NCBI GenBank assembly: GCA_005843825.1
Contig: SZXX01000044.1
Location: 105,598 to 169,597 of the forward strand
DNA: 64,000 bases
Reading direction: 5' to 3'
Source of the DNA: Chlorobium sp.
Lineage (GTDB): Bacteria; Bacteroidota; Chlorobiia; Chlorobiales; Chlorobiaceae
Shown here: positions 36,509 to 46,982 of the stretch, in pieces
Layout of the letters: the number at the start of each line of letters is the position of its first letter
How positions within the stretch are numbered: position 1 is the stretch's first letter
Made by a program: the position numbers and the translations under genes
The notes under the pieces: generated by a model
Seen by the model: the letters and a program-made list of their open reading frames with translations, nothing else
Databases searched by the model: none
What the model was told of the DNA's origin: nothing

Positions 36509-38050
36509 ATGCAATCGGTTTTAGTTCTTGATTTTGGATCGCAATACACCCAGTTAATAGCCCGGCGTATCCGTGAACTTGGTATTTATTCTGAGATTCT
36601 TCCCTACAATGCCTCGCCGGAGACCATCAGGGAACACAACCCGAAAGCTATTATTCTTTCAGGGGGGCCCACAAGCGTCTACGGAGAATCAGCTATTCTG
36701 CCTGATGGAGGCATCTTTTCACTCGGCATTCCTGTACTCGGTATCTGCTATGGACTGCAGGCCATAGCAAAACATTTCGGCGGAGAAGTTGCCGGTTCTT
36801 TAAAACACGAGTTCGGACGAGCAAAAATTATGGTAGCCCATGACGGCGAACATGAGAGCTTGCTCTTCAAGGATATTCCGGACTCCGACGTCTGGATGAG
36901 CCATGGCGACAAGGTGATAAGGATGCCTGAAGGATTCAGGGTAACGGCCAGCAGTGGAAACTCTGAAATGTGCGCTATTGAAAGCTGCGGCAGTAAAGCT
37001 GCTCTGAAGGTCTATGGCCTGCAGTTTCACCCTGAGGTTCAGCATACCCTCTACGGCAAACAGCTTCTCTCAAACTTTCTTATCAATATTGCCGGTATAA
37101 AACCTGACTGGTCATCAAAAAGCTTTATCGAGCACCAGATTGAGGAAATTGCACGCAAAGCTGGAAAAGAAACTGTCATCTGCGGTATAAGCGGTGGTGT
37201 TGACTCAACTGTTGCCGCTGTTCTTGTAAGCCGGGCAATCGGCAAAAAACTGCACTGCGTTTTTGTCGACAACGGCCTCTTGAGAAAGCATGAAGCCGAA
37301 AAAGTAATGAGCTTTCTCAAACCCCTCGGCCTCAAGGTAACTCTTGCCGATGCATCCGATCTCTTCCTGAAACGCCTGAAAAACGTTGCCGCTCCTGAAA
37401 AAAAGCGCAAAATCATTGGCAGAACCTTTATCCAGATATTTGAAGAACATATTCATGATGAAAAATTCCTGGTTCAGGGCACTCTCTATCCCGACGTTAT
37501 TGAAAGTGTGAGTGTCAAAGGGCCATCGGAAACAATCAAGTCACACCATAACGTAGGCGGATTGCCGAAACGCATGAAGCTCAAGCTTATCGAGCCGCTT
37601 CGGGAGCTGTTCAAGGATGAGGTACGTGCAGTAGGACGTGAACTCGGTATCGCCGAGGATATCCTTATGCGCCATCCTTTTCCAGGACCCGGCCTTGCTG
37701 TGAGAGTACTCGGATCGCTCAACAGAGAAAGGCTTGATATCCTGCGTGATGCAGATGAAATCTACATTGAAGAGCTGAAATCCAGCGGACTGTACACGCA
37801 GGTATGGCAGGCTTTTGCTGTCCTGCTTCCGGTACAGTCGGTAGGCGTCATGGGCGATAAACGCACTTACGAAAATGTTCTTGCTCTCAGGGCTGTCGAA
37901 TCGACGGACGGTATGACTGCCGACTGGGCCCAGCTGCCTCATGATTTTCTTGCCCGCGTGTCAAACCGGATCATCAATGAAGTGCGCGGCATCAACAGAG
38001 TGGCCTACGACATATCATCAAAACCACCGGCCACAATTGAGTGGGAGTAA
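36509..38050 (+). CDS. guaA: GMP synthase (glutamine-hydrolysing)
   Basis: A 513-residue enzyme converting XMP to GMP. The N-terminal amidotransferase has the Cys nucleophile in [18 protein letters not shown] (about residue 82), with GLQFHPEV as the His/Glu part. The synthetase half has the ATP-pyrophosphatase loop [18 protein letters not shown] (about 224-241). The dimerisation domain ends in the family C-terminus [10 protein letters not shown]. Length and order are standard. It follows the PBP gene with 34 bases of gap. Confidence 0.98.
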   Translation: MQSVLVLDFGSQYTQLIARRIRELGIYSEILPYNASPETIREHNPKAIILSGGPTSVYGESAILPDGGIFSLGIPVLGICYGLQAIAKHFGGEVAGSLKHEFGRAKIMVAHDGEHESLLFKDIPDSDVWMSHGDKVIRMPEGFRVTASSGNSEMCAIESCGSKAALKVYGLQFHPEVQHTLYGKQLLSNFLINIAGIKPDWSSKSFIEHQIEEIARKAGKETVICGISGGVDSTVAAVLVSRAIGKKLHCVFVDNGLLRKHEAEKVMSFLKPLGLKVTLADASDLFLKRLKNVAAPEKKRKIIGRTFIQIFEEHIHDEKFLVQGTLYPDVIESVSVKGPSETIKSHHNVGGLPKRMKLKLIEPLRELFKDEVRAVGRELGIAEDILMRHPFPGPGLAVRVLGSLNRERLDILRDADEIYIEELKSSGLYTQVWQAFAVLLPVQSVGVMGDKRTYENVLALRAVESTDGMTADWAQLPHDFLARVSNRIINEVRGINRVAYDISSKPPATIEWE

Positions 38051-38113
38051 TCGATAATTATTTTATCTCATTTTTTTTCTAATCGTTAAAGGTTTTTAAT
38101 AAGTTACTATTGA

Positions 38114-38154
38114 CCTCAAAGATCCTCAGAAAAGCTGGGCCTTTGAGGTTTTTT
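38114..38154 (+). terminator. Rho-independent terminator after guaA
   Basis: Stem CCTCAAAG (38114-38121) and CTTTGAGG (38141-38148) with a 19-base loop that can itself pair partly, followed by TTTTTTATT. It lies 64 bases after the guaA stop. Confidence 0.8.
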
Positions 38155-38318
38155 ATTACACATCAGAGGCTAACAAGTTTTTTCTGGGCCTAACTTCGAT
38201 TGAAGGACTTAAGGGCATTTACTCCCGGCCCTCATTCACACTTATTGATGAAGACACTCATTGACCAGAGCATTTCATCGGACGCATTTGTAGTTAACAT
38301 GCTCAAATCCGAACTATC

Positions 38319-39464
38319 ATGAAATCAGCAGAAAGCAGAGTAATAACTCTTATAAGCTTCTGTCTGTTAAGCTTTCTGTTTGGATGTAACCGGGAGCCGT
38401 CTGAAATTTCAGTTGACAATACCTGTCAAATAGTCATCAATCCACAATTCTTTGCTGTTGAAGCGTTTAAAGAGGGCTTTGCTGCAGTTAAGATTGGTGA
38501 TTCACTTTCCTTTAAACAAGGTTTTGTAGACCTGCAGGGAAAAATGCCCATCGCACCGAAGTTTGATGATGTCCACGAATTTTCAGAAGGACTGGCAGCA
38601 GTGAAAATTGGTGATGAAACTGATGGTAAATATGGATTTATTGACAAGAGTGGAAAAATGGTCATCAGGCCGCAATTCTTTTTTGTAGGTGACTTTTTGG
38701 AAGGTCTTGCCCTTATGAGAGATGGTGATGCATTTACCGGTAAATATGGATTTATTGATAAACGAGGGCAAGCCGTAGTCATCCCGAAATTCGATGCTGA
38801 ACACGGCTTTAAAGAGGGTCTTGCTGCCATGAGAGTGGGAGACGCCATTTCAGGAAAATGGGGATTTATTGATAATAAAGGAACGTATGTCATCACCCCT
38901 CAATTCGATCTGGTGGGTGACTTTTCAGAAGGTCTTGCACCAATGAGAATGGGGAGTGAAAAATATGGTAAATGGGGGTTTATTGACAAACAGGGTCATG
39001 TTGCTATCTCTTTACAATTCGATTATGCTGAATCCTTTAAAAATGGCTTGGCAGTCATTCGGATCGGTGATAGAAACAGTGGGAAATGGGGAGTTATTGA
39101 TAAACAGGGAACAATGGTCATCAATCCGCAATTTGATAATAAATGTCGATTTTCAGAAGGACTTGCCTGCGTTTCAATCGGGCACGGAATCACTGCAAAA
39201 TATGGGTTTATTGACAGACAGGGAAAAGTGGTGATCAACCAGAAATTTGATCTGGCGGGTGACTTTTCAGAAGGCCTCGCTGCAGTAAGAATTGGTGATT
39301 CAACGACTGGGAAATGGGGATTTATTGATAAACAGGGGAAAATAATCATCACTCCGCAGTTTGATGCAGTAGGTAAATTTTCACAAGGTCTCGCGCCAGT
39401 CAGGGTTGGTAATGCAACAAATGGAAAATGGGGATTTATAAGCCGCCAAGGCCACGATCGATAA
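38319..39464 (+). CDS. WG-repeat lipoprotein
   Basis: A 381-residue secreted protein. The signal peptide is a hydrophobic stretch ending in a lipobox-like LSFLFGC with the lipidated Cys near residue 23. After a short linker it holds about nine WG-type repeats of roughly 38 residues, each with a K-x-GFID core (variants KYGFID, KWGFID, KQGFVD, KWGVID), a (I/V)xPQF(D/F) block and FxEGLA(A/V)(V/M)R(I/V)GD. WG repeats are likely beta hairpins that pile into a solenoid or barrel. The DNA repeats with a period near 114 bases, so the locus can expand or contract. Function is unknown; binding at the cell surface or periplasm is plausible. Confidence 0.93.
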   Translation: MKSAESRVITLISFCLLSFLFGCNREPSEISVDNTCQIVINPQFFAVEAFKEGFAAVKIGDSLSFKQGFVDLQGKMPIAPKFDDVHEFSEGLAAVKIGDETDGKYGFIDKSGKMVIRPQFFFVGDFLEGLALMRDGDAFTGKYGFIDKRGQAVVIPKFDAEHGFKEGLAAMRVGDAISGKWGFIDNKGTYVITPQFDLVGDFSEGLAPMRMGSEKYGKWGFIDKQGHVAISLQFDYAESFKNGLAVIRIGDRNSGKWGVIDKQGTMVINPQFDNKCRFSEGLACVSIGHGITAKYGFIDRQGKVVINQKFDLAGDFSEGLAAVRIGDSTTGKWGFIDKQGKIIITPQFDAVGKFSQGLAPVRVGNATNGKWGFISRQGHDR

Positions 39465-39618
39465 GAGCATGATTGCTGATGATCAAGGTTGATGTTGGTT
39501 CTTTCGGGAAACAACCTTATGTTTGAACCATAAATTGTTTTGATAGCTGTTGATTAGCAGCAGCAAAATCAAATAGCCGTCTGCAATTGAAAAAAGACTT
39601 AACATTACGCATTCTGAT

Positions 39619-40890
39619 ATGAGAGAGCTTCTCCTTATCAATATTACAGGCCCGGACAAACCGGGCTTGACGTCGAAAATAACCTCTATCCTTTCAGGCT
39701 ACAAGATACCGGTCCTTGATATCGGTCAGGCGGTTATCCATAATCATCTTTCTCTGGGTATGCTGGTAGAGGTACCAAAAGAGTCAGCCTCTTCCCCGAT
39801 ACTGAAGGACCTGCTTTTCTGTGCCCATACGCTTGGTATCCAGATCACCTTTACACCTGTATCCGACACAGAGTATGAACAGTGGGTGCTGGAACAAGGA
39901 AAACACCGATATCTGCTTTCACTGCTCGCAAGAAAAATCACAGCTGAACAGCTTGAGCGGGTATCGTCGATCATTGCATCGCATAATCTCAATATCGATA
40001 CGATCACCCGCCTCTCGGGACGTATTCCTCTTGAAAACGCTCAAACCACTGGACAAACCAAGGCCTGCGTAGAGTTTTCCATACGGGGCAGCCTGCAAAA
40101 CGAAAACAGGTTCCGCGAGCAGATGCTTGCAATAACCGATACACTTGGTATCGATATAGCTTTTCAGGAAGACAACATATTCCGACGCAACCGCCGATTG
40201 ATCGTGTTCGATATGGACTCGACACTCATTACGTCTGAGGTAATCGATGAACTTGCTCTGGAAGCCGGTGTCGGCCATGAGGTAGCGGCAATTACAGAGC
40301 AGGCCATGCGGGGAGAGATTGATTTTTCCGGGAGTCTTCTGCAAAGGGTCTCTTTGCTCGAGGGGCTTGACGAACATATTCTTGAAACCATTGCCCAAAG
40401 GCTGCAGCTTACCGAAGGGGCGGAAACGCTCTTCCATAACCTGCATAACCTTGGCTTTAAAACTGCGGTCATTTCAGGTGGATTCTCCTATTTCGGCCAC
40501 TACCTGCAGAAAAAGCTGAATATCGATTACGTCTATGCCAACACGCTGGAAATAGAGGAAGGCAAACTAACCGGCAAGGTACTTGGGCAGATAGTCGATG
40601 GCAAAAGAAAAGCTGAACTGCTGGAGCTTATCGCGAAAAAGGAAAATATCCGGCTTGAACAAACCATTGCTGTCGGTGATGGTGCCAATGACCTGCCAAT
40701 GCTTGGAAAAGCGGGACTCGGTATCGCCTTCAGGGCAAAACCGATTGTCAGGGAGAGCGCAAAGCAGGCCATATCAACCCTTGGGCTTGATGCCATTCTT
40801 TATCTTATGGGATTCAGAGACCGCGACGACCTCTCCGTCAGTCAACATACTCTACAACATGCTCAAAATCTTTCTGGAGAGGTAAGCTAA
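39619..40890 (+). CDS. serB: Phosphoserine phosphatase with ACT domain
   Basis: A 423-residue enzyme for the last step of serine synthesis. The N-terminal region has an ACT-like fold (LLLINITGPDKPGLTSKITS at 4-23) and a second ACT-like block to about residue 185. The HAD phosphatase begins at IVFDMDSTLITSEVIDELAL (about 194-213, catalytic DxD) and continues with the Ser/Thr motif VISGGFSYF, the Lys motif and DGANDLPML (about 351-359). The ACT domain may allow feedback control by serine. Its 3' end overlaps the 3' end of the ferredoxin gene on the other strand by 53 bases. Confidence 0.95.
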   Translation: MRELLLINITGPDKPGLTSKITSILSGYKIPVLDIGQAVIHNHLSLGMLVEVPKESASSPILKDLLFCAHTLGIQITFTPVSDTEYEQWVLEQGKHRYLLSLLARKITAEQLERVSSIIASHNLNIDTITRLSGRIPLENAQTTGQTKACVEFSIRGSLQNENRFREQMLAITDTLGIDIAFQEDNIFRRNRRLIVFDMDSTLITSEVIDELALEAGVGHEVAAITEQAMRGEIDFSGSLLQRVSLLEGLDEHILETIAQRLQLTEGAETLFHNLHNLGFKTAVISGGFSYFGHYLQKKLNIDYVYANTLEIEEGKLTGKVLGQIVDGKRKAELLELIAKKENIRLEQTIAVGDGANDLPMLGKAGLGIAFRAKPIVRESAKQAISTLGLDAILYLMGFRDRDDLSVSQHTLQHAQNLSGEVS

Positions 40891-41140
40891 TTGCGCCAGT
40901 AATGCAGACTGGTTCACAGCGGGTGCACTGCACAATACAGCTATAGGGGTTGGCAACAGTCATTTTTGCCCGTTTGACTCCTTCGGGCTCACCGAGGGCA
41001 AAAACTCCCGGTTTGCAGAAATCCTTACAGTCACCACAGCCATTGCAGAGTGTAGAGTCAAGTTCCGGAAACCAGGCAATCTCTTCGCGGGGCAGAAGAA
41101 GCCTTCGTTTTTTCTTTCCATGTGAGGCGGAACCGGTCAT
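40838..41140 (-). CDS. 2[4Fe-4S] ferredoxin (first of a tandem pair)
   Basis: About 100 residues. Two cluster-binding motifs are seen: [14 protein letters not shown] and CIVQCTRCEPVC. The sequence shares the framework [27 protein letters not shown] and the end FEH-VEY-D with the second ferredoxin gene. I chose the ATG at 41140, preceded by GGAGAG at a good distance; a longer frame upstream has no support. It is downstream of the second ferredoxin and of alaS on the same strand, with a gap of about 50 bases. It probably carries electrons at low potential, for which korAB is a candidate user. Confidence 0.85.
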   Translation of the reverse strand: MTGSASHGKKKRRLLLPREEIAWFPELDSTLCNGCGDCKDFCKPGVFALGEPEGVKRAKMTVANPYSCIVQCTRCEPVCITGAISLPLQKDFEHVVEYVD

Positions 41141-41192
41141 GATCTCTCCGTTTTGATGTTTTTTATTCGGCTCCTCTCCTGCGGAAATTCTA

Positions 41193-41711
41193 TCAGTCCA
41201 GATACTCCACAAAGTGCTCGAACACCTCTTTCGGAGGAAGGACAATGGCTCCTGAGGTACAGACAGGCACGCACCGGGTGCAGAGCACAAGGCACTTGTA
41301 TGGATGCTCGACAATCAGTTTCGGTCGATGAATGCCTGTGGGATCTGGCTCGCCCAACCCGAACACGCCCGGTTTGCACAGAACCTTGCAGTCACCGCAA
41401 CCGTTGCAAAGCTCCGGCTTGATCGTCGGATACCACGCAATCTCCTCCCTTGGAGCGAGCAGCCGCTTCCGTTTTTTCGTCGCATCCTGTTTCTGTAGCG
41501 TCACCATGGGGTGCGTCGTCACCGTCTCTGGTTTATCCCATGAACCGACAGCTCCGGCGGAGGACTCTTCTTTTTTCTGCATTGCCCGCGACTTGAGCGC
41601 CAGACGAAGTGAGCGAACAAGCCGAAAAGAGCAGCTCTCACATGAGGGTTTTGAGCATCGCCCGAAAAAGCAGTCAAAAACCTGAAAACCAGTCAATTGT
41701 TGTTTGTTCAT
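41193..41711 (-). CDS. 2[4Fe-4S] ferredoxin with N-terminal extension (second of the pair)
   Basis: The core (about residues 70-172) has [14 protein letters not shown] and [12 protein letters not shown] and matches the neighbouring ferredoxin in framework. If translation starts at the ATG at 41711, which overlaps the alaS stop as ATGA, the protein is 172 residues with a 44-residue N-terminal extension rich in cysteine ([14 protein letters not shown]). An internal ATG at 41582 would give a 129-residue form. The overlap suggests coupling to alaS, so I favour the longer form, but the extension may not be conserved. Confidence 0.78.
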   Translation of the reverse strand: MNKQQLTGFQVFDCFFGRCSKPSCESCSFRLVRSLRLALKSRAMQKKEESSAGAVGSWDKPETVTTHPMVTLQKQDATKKRKRLLAPREEIAWYPTIKPELCNGCGDCKVLCKPGVFGLGEPDPTGIHRPKLIVEHPYKCLVLCTRCVPVCTSGAIVLPPKEVFEHFVEYLD

Positions 41712-44371
41712 CCCTGCAGCGCAGCCTTGACCGAGACCGCATAGAGTTCAAGGGCTCTCGGGATTCCGTCAGGGTTCTTCCCGCCGGCAGTAGCAAACTC
41801 CGGCTTGCCTCCACCACCACCTTGCACGCTCTGCGCTGCCTCACGAATCAGTTTTCCGGCATCAAGACCAATATCCCGGACAGCCTTGTCGGAAGCAAAG
41901 CTGACCAGCGAAACTTTACCATCCTCCACACTGCAGAGCAGCGCTGCGGAACAGGGCAGCAGTTCTCGCAGGGCAAGAGCTGCCTGGCGAAGTGTATCAG
42001 CATCCACCCCTTGGACAACTTTTGTCATGATCCGGCAACCGGCGATATCAGGAGATGCGTGAAGTTCTGCTGCAAGTGTGCTGAGAAGGGAAGCAAGCTT
42101 TCCGTCCTGAAGCTGTTTTTCAAGCTCTTTTTTTGACTCAATCAATTCTGAAACCCTCTCTGAGAGCGACTCATCCCCTTTTGCTTTCAGCAGATGACGA
42201 ACCTGCTGGAGTTCCCGGTACTCATTCCACAAAAGCTTTTCAGCAGCTTTTCCCGTCAACGCTTCAATACGACGGACTCCCGATGCTACAGAGGATTCAC
42301 TGATTATTTTAAAGATCCCGATCCGACCGATATTATCAACATGGGTACCGCCGCAAAGCTCAACAGAGATACCGGGGACTTCAACAACTCTTACGTTATC
42401 GGCATACTTATCACCAAAAAATGCAAGCGCACCCTTCGCAATCGCTTCATCATAGGGAACGTCGGAATGCTTGATCACCTGTTCAGACTTTCTGATCTGT
42501 TCGTTCACCTCGGCTTCAACCTCCTCCAGTTCAGCATCAGTCAGCCTGGAAAAGTGACTGAAATCGAAACGGAGACGTTCGGCATTGACAAACGATCCTT
42601 TCTGCTGGACATGCTGTCCCAATATCCTGCGAAGTGCACCATGGAGCAGATGCGTTGCTGTATGATTTCTTTCGGTATCCAATCGAACATGCCTGTCCAC
42701 GGAGGCCTCAGCTGATAAATGTTTACTATCAATAGAGAGATCGTCAGGAGTGATGGCTGTATCGAGAATTTTGTCGAAAACAGAGCTAATGACATGGACA
42801 ATGGCATCCCCGTCCTTGATGGTGTCGGTCACCTGCAGGCGATAGCTGCCAGTCTCTATCCAGCCTCTGTCACCAACCTGACCACCGCTTTCAGGATAGA
42901 ATGGAGTATGATCAAGCACAACGAGAAGTTTGCCCTTGACATGTTTGACTCCGGTAATCATGGCCTGCATCCCAAGCTGATCGTAACCGCTAAAAATGGA
43001 ACGATGCTCGTCACTGAACCAGAGCCACTCGGCTCCATCATCCTCTACATGCTGTTTTTCCTTGCGATCAGTTCTTGCTCTGATTTTCTGCTCTTGCATG
43101 GCGTGCTCAAAACCTTCTCCATCCACCTCAAAACCAACATCAGCTGCCATAAGACGAGTCAGATCGAAAGGAAAACCGTAGGTATCATAAAGCTTGAAGG
43201 CATCTTTGCCATTAATGGTCTTGCCGCTCGCTGAGCGGACTTGTTCGATGACATCATTGAATATTTCAATTCCCCGGTCAAGGGTAACGATAAAGCTCTC
43301 CTCTTCTGCCCTGATGATTTTTCTTACCGTATCTTGCTGCTTCTTTAACTCAGGAAAAACATCGCCCATGGAGTCGGCAAGCGTAACAACAAGCTGATGA
43401 AGAATCGGTTCGTTATACCCAAGATTTTTTGAATATCTCAGAGCACGGCGAAGAATGCGGCGAAGCACATAACCACGTCCCTCGTTGGAAGGCATTGCAC
43501 CGTCTGAAAGCGCAAAAGTCAGGGTACGCGCATGGTCGGCAATAACCCTCATGGCAATGTCGAGAGGATTATCCATTGAAGCCCCATACCGGACACCGGT
43601 AATTTCGGTTATACGGTCAAACAGCGGTTTGAAAACATCCGTATCGTAGTTTGAACCTTTACCCTGGAGAACCGCGGCCACCCTCTCAAACCCCATGCCG
43701 GTATCCACGTGTTTCTTGGGAAGCGGTTCAAGGCGTCCGTCACTTTGGCGGTTATACTGAATGAAAACAAGATTCCACAGTTCAATGACACGGTAATCGC
43801 CGACATTGACGAGACTCCTGCCTGAACCATCCTCGGTAAGATCGATATGAATTTCAGAACATGGGCCGCAAGGTCCTGTTTCGCCCATCTCCCAGAAATT
43901 GTCTTTTTCCCCGAAACGGATGATATGCTCCGGGTTAATATCTGTATGCTTCTGCCATATCTGAAAGCTCTCATCATCATCATGAAAGACTGTCGCGTAA
44001 AGCCGTTCTTTCGGCAACGTCCATACTTCTGTCAGGAGTTCCCACGCCCAGGTTATGGCTTCAACTTTGTAATAATCACCAAAAGACCAGTTGCCCAGCA
44101 TTTCAAAAAAGGTATGGTGGTAGGTGTCCCTGCCGACATCCTCGAGATCGTTATGCTTGCCCGATGCCCTGATGCATTTCTGGGTATCTGCTGCCCGCAC
44201 ATAAGGCCTTGTCCCTTTATCTAAAAACACATCCTTAAACTGGTTCATCCCAGCATTTGTAAAGAGCAGGGTTGGATCATCTGCCGGAATAACCGGTGCT
44301 GAACGAACTATATTATGACCTTTATTAGCAAAATAATCCAAAAAAGATTGTCTGATTTCCCGGGATTTCAT
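41708..44371 (-). CDS. alaS: Alanyl-tRNA synthetase
   Basis: An 887-residue class II synthetase. Motif 1 and 2 are in the N-terminal half with the family blocks [21 protein letters not shown] ([18 protein letters not shown], about 30-47) and GPCGPCSEI (about 154-162). The editing domain has HTATHLLH (about residues 564-571) and [10 protein letters not shown] (about 668-677), the zinc-binding and editing motifs. The C-terminal DHHA1 region ends in [19 protein letters not shown]. Length is standard. A palindrome of AGATTATAATCT lies a few bases before the start. Confidence 0.97.
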   Translation of the reverse strand: MKSREIRQSFLDYFANKGHNIVRSAPVIPADDPTLLFTNAGMNQFKDVFLDKGTRPYVRAADTQKCIRASGKHNDLEDVGRDTYHHTFFEMLGNWSFGDYYKVEAITWAWELLTEVWTLPKERLYATVFHDDDESFQIWQKHTDINPEHIIRFGEKDNFWEMGETGPCGPCSEIHIDLTEDGSGRSLVNVGDYRVIELWNLVFIQYNRQSDGRLEPLPKKHVDTGMGFERVAAVLQGKGSNYDTDVFKPLFDRITEITGVRYGASMDNPLDIAMRVIADHARTLTFALSDGAMPSNEGRGYVLRRILRRALRYSKNLGYNEPILHQLVVTLADSMGDVFPELKKQQDTVRKIIRAEEESFIVTLDRGIEIFNDVIEQVRSASGKTINGKDAFKLYDTYGFPFDLTRLMAADVGFEVDGEGFEHAMQEQKIRARTDRKEKQHVEDDGAEWLWFSDEHRSIFSGYDQLGMQAMITGVKHVKGKLLVVLDHTPFYPESGGQVGDRGWIETGSYRLQVTDTIKDGDAIVHVISSVFDKILDTAITPDDLSIDSKHLSAEASVDRHVRLDTERNHTATHLLHGALRRILGQHVQQKGSFVNAERLRFDFSHFSRLTDAELEEVEAEVNEQIRKSEQVIKHSDVPYDEAIAKGALAFFGDKYADNVRVVEVPGISVELCGGTHVDNIGRIGIFKIISESSVASGVRRIEALTGKAAEKLLWNEYRELQQVRHLLKAKGDESLSERVSELIESKKELEKQLQDGKLASLLSTLAAELHASPDIAGCRIMTKVVQGVDADTLRQAALALRELLPCSAALLCSVEDGKVSLVSFASDKAVRDIGLDAGKLIREAAQSVQGGGGGKPEFATAGGKNPDGIPRALELYAVSVKAALQG

Positions 44372-44632
44372 AGAGATTATAATCTTGTTTCAATGCATTC
44401 AATCAAGCGCTTACCTGTAGGGCAGGGGCCTCTTACGGCTGCAAAGTTACTCTTTTTTAAGGCTTGTTGCCAACTTAATTTTATCACCTTTGAGTCAAGA
44501 GTGACACTATGCTTTAAGGCTTGGCTGAAGTGGCTGAGGAAGTATATTCTTTTTAAAAAAGAATTATATTAAAACGTCGTTATTAGGGCGGTGCGGCATG
44601 TCTATTTTTCCATTAAAAACAGGGAGACTGTT
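44372..44632. other. 261-base intergenic gap between alaS and the small Cys gene
   Basis: This divergent region holds short AT-rich palindromes (AGATTATAATCT near 44374 and the 19-base ATTCTTTTTAAAAAAGAAT at 44549-44567) that may be promoter- or operator-related. No gene is seen. A good ribosome site AGGGAG sits nine bases before the ATG at 44633. Confidence 0.4.
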
Positions 44633-44890
44633 ATGAGTTGGGGAGTGGAAAATCAGAAACGGAGAGAAGGGGTTATGGAGTTGATGGAGATATCATCCAG
44701 AATAATGAAAAAAAATCCCAACCATGTCAATGAAGTGCATAAAAGCGCCACTGGTTGCTGGATGGAGCAGATGTACGGCATGCAACGCTGTGATTTTTGT
44801 GATTTATCCCTTGACTGCCCAATCAGGGAAGAACAGGAATGGCAGGAGTATCTGACAAAAAACAACATCGTTATTGAAAAAAATTCTTAG
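44633..44890 (+). CDS. Small cysteine-motif protein of unknown function
   Basis: An 85-residue protein. The central motif is C-x10-C-x2-C-x5-C (CWMEQMYGMQRC, CDFC, CPIREEQ), which suggests a zinc or Fe-S site. The rest is charged and helical (KRREGVMELMEISSRIM). No signal peptide. I do not recognise a named family. It has a strong ribosome site (AGGGAG) and is followed by korA after about 210 bases, so any operon link is weak. Confidence 0.8.
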   Translation: MSWGVENQKRREGVMELMEISSRIMKKNPNHVNEVHKSATGCWMEQMYGMQRCDFCDLSLDCPIREEQEWQEYLTKNNIVIEKNS

Positions 44891-45099
44891 TTAAAACAGT
44901 CAAAAACTTGTTTAAACGCTAAGCATCCTTTATATTTCTTTTATTGCAGAGGACTGTGCGGTTTAGCTATTGCCCTCTTCTTTACCCACCAATAATACAT
45001 TTCACCAGATAACAGGCCAATGACTTCCGTGCCATGATGTTCATTGTCACGGGGATTTTATTGCTGTTTACTAACTTTGAAAAGTAATTAACAGGGACA

Positions 45100-46980
45100 A
45101 TGACTGATACTAAAAAGACAACCAGACAGGTCAATGTAACATCGAAAACCAGCGTGTCCGTGCTTTTTGCGGGAGATTCAGGTGACGGGATGCAGCTGAC
45201 CGGGACACAATTCGCCAATACCGTTGCCGTTCGCGGATCCGAACTGAATACATTCCCTAATTTTCCTTCAGAAATAAGGGCCCCTGCCGGAACCATTGCA
45301 GGTGTATCAGGATTTCAGCTTCAGTTCAGCAGCAAGCCTGTCTATACCCCGGGAGCACGATTTGATGTCATGGTAGCCATGAACTCTGCAGCGCTTAAAG
45401 CAAATCTGAAAGACCTGCACCGTGGAGGTATCATTATCGCGGGTACCGAGGGGTTCGATGAGAAGAATTTAAAGCTTGCAGGCTATCCTGAAGGTGCGAA
45501 CCCTCTTGAAGACGGCACACTGGATAACTATATCGTCTTTCCTGTCCCTGTTTTGCAGTTTACGCGTGAAGCACTCAAAGAGAGCGGACTAAGCAGTAAA
45601 GATGTCGACCGCTGTAAAAACATGTTTGTTTTAGGGCTGCTCTACTGGCTTTACACCCTTCCGCTTGAAGGAACAATTGAAACGCTGCAAACCAAGTTCC
45701 AGAAAAATATCCAGTTAGCCGAAGCAAACATCAAAGCCATGAAGGCCGGCTATTTCTTTGGCGATGAAACTGAACTTTTTGCAAATCTTGGACGCTTCGA
45801 TATTGCCCCGCAAAAACAACACGGCACCTATCGCCGCGTTACCGGTAATGAAGCATGCGCTATCGCACTGACTGCCGCATCCAAAAAAGCCGGTCTTAAC
45901 CTCTTTCTTGGTTCATACCCAATAACCCCGGCAACTGAGATCCTGCAGACACTGGCGAAAAAGAAAAAATATGGAGTCAAGACCTTTCAGGCTGAAGACG
46001 AAATCGCTGGTATCGTCAGCAGTATAGGCGCTGCATACGGAGGTGCACTTGCGGCTACAAACACTTCCGGCCCTGGACTTGCCCTTAAAACGGAAGCACT
46101 CGGTCTCGCTGTCATTCTTGAAGTACCTCTGGTTATTATCAATGTTCAGCGGGGTGGACCGTCAACAGGACTTCCAACCAAACCGGAACAGTCTGATCTC
46201 TTAATGGCCATGTATGGAAGACATGGGGAAGCACCTATGCCCGTTATCGCCGCACGCTCTCCTGTCGACTGCTTCTACACCACTTACGAAGCCGCAAGAA
46301 TTGCCGTAGAACACATGACTCCGGTAATCTGTCTATCTGACGGCTACCTCGCGCTGAGTTCAGAGCCATGGGAGGTTGAAAGTCCGGATAATCTTGCGGA
46401 CATCACACCCCGGTTTCAACCGGCAAGAAAACCTGAAGATGCTCCATATCTTCCTTACAAGCGTGACGATCGTCTGGTGCGCTCTTGGGCTATACCCGGA
46501 ACAAAAGGCCTCGAACACCGCATTGGCGGACTTGAAAAGCAGAATGAAACCGGGAATGTCTCACATGACCCTGAAAATCATGAATTGATGACAAAGCTTC
46601 GTGCTGAAAAAATCGCACGGATTGCTGACACTATTCCACTTCAGTCTATTGATAACGGACCACAAAAAGGAGATCTCCTTGTCCTCGGATGGGGTTCATC
46701 ATACGGTGCAATTAAAACCGCTGTCGAGCAGGCCCTTGAAGAGGGTTACAGTGTTGCTCATGCGCATCTCCGCTATATCCATCCGTTCCCGAAAAACCTT
46801 GGAACGATACTCGGCAACTATAAGAAGGTGTTGATCCCTGAGATGAACAGCGGACAGCTTATCCACCTTATCCGTGATGCCTTCCTGATCGCCCCTGTCG
46901 GGTACAGCAAGGTGCAGGGTGTGCCGTTCAATGAAATGGAAATTCTGGCTAAAATCACTGACCTTATCAAGGAGATTTAA
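45100..46980 (+). CDS. korA: 2-oxoglutarate:ferredoxin oxidoreductase, alpha subunit (gamma fused)
   Basis: A 626-residue subunit that carries the gamma domain at its N-terminus (residues 15-205, with [20 protein letters not shown] at 24-43) and the alpha domain from about 250, with [20 protein letters not shown] (about 269-288) and [20 protein letters not shown]. In green sulfur bacteria this enzyme runs carboxylation of succinyl-CoA to 2-oxoglutarate in the reductive TCA cycle, using reduced ferredoxin. The two-base gap to korB shows coupling. The TPP-binding site is in korB. Confidence 0.93.
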   Translation: MTDTKKTTRQVNVTSKTSVSVLFAGDSGDGMQLTGTQFANTVAVRGSELNTFPNFPSEIRAPAGTIAGVSGFQLQFSSKPVYTPGARFDVMVAMNSAALKANLKDLHRGGIIIAGTEGFDEKNLKLAGYPEGANPLEDGTLDNYIVFPVPVLQFTREALKESGLSSKDVDRCKNMFVLGLLYWLYTLPLEGTIETLQTKFQKNIQLAEANIKAMKAGYFFGDETELFANLGRFDIAPQKQHGTYRRVTGNEACAIALTAASKKAGLNLFLGSYPITPATEILQTLAKKKKYGVKTFQAEDEIAGIVSSIGAAYGGALAATNTSGPGLALKTEALGLAVILEVPLVIINVQRGGPSTGLPTKPEQSDLLMAMYGRHGEAPMPVIAARSPVDCFYTTYEAARIAVEHMTPVICLSDGYLALSSEPWEVESPDNLADITPRFQPARKPEDAPYLPYKRDDRLVRSWAIPGTKGLEHRIGGLEKQNETGNVSHDPENHELMTKLRAEKIARIADTIPLQSIDNGPQKGDLLVLGWGSSYGAIKTAVEQALEEGYSVAHAHLRYIHPFPKNLGTILGNYKKVLIPEMNSGQLIHLIRDAFLIAPVGYSKVQGVPFNEMEILAKITDLIKEI

Positions 46981-46982
46981 TA

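Noticed and set aside
38400..39460. Possible CRISPR-like regular repeats
   Set aside because: The period of about 114 bases with an unbroken reading frame shows they are protein WG repeats, not CRISPR repeats with spacers.
38426..39514. Long antisense open frames over the WG-repeat gene
   Set aside because: They are shadows of the repeat units on the opposite strand; composition is Pro/Ser-rich with no ribosome site or family match.
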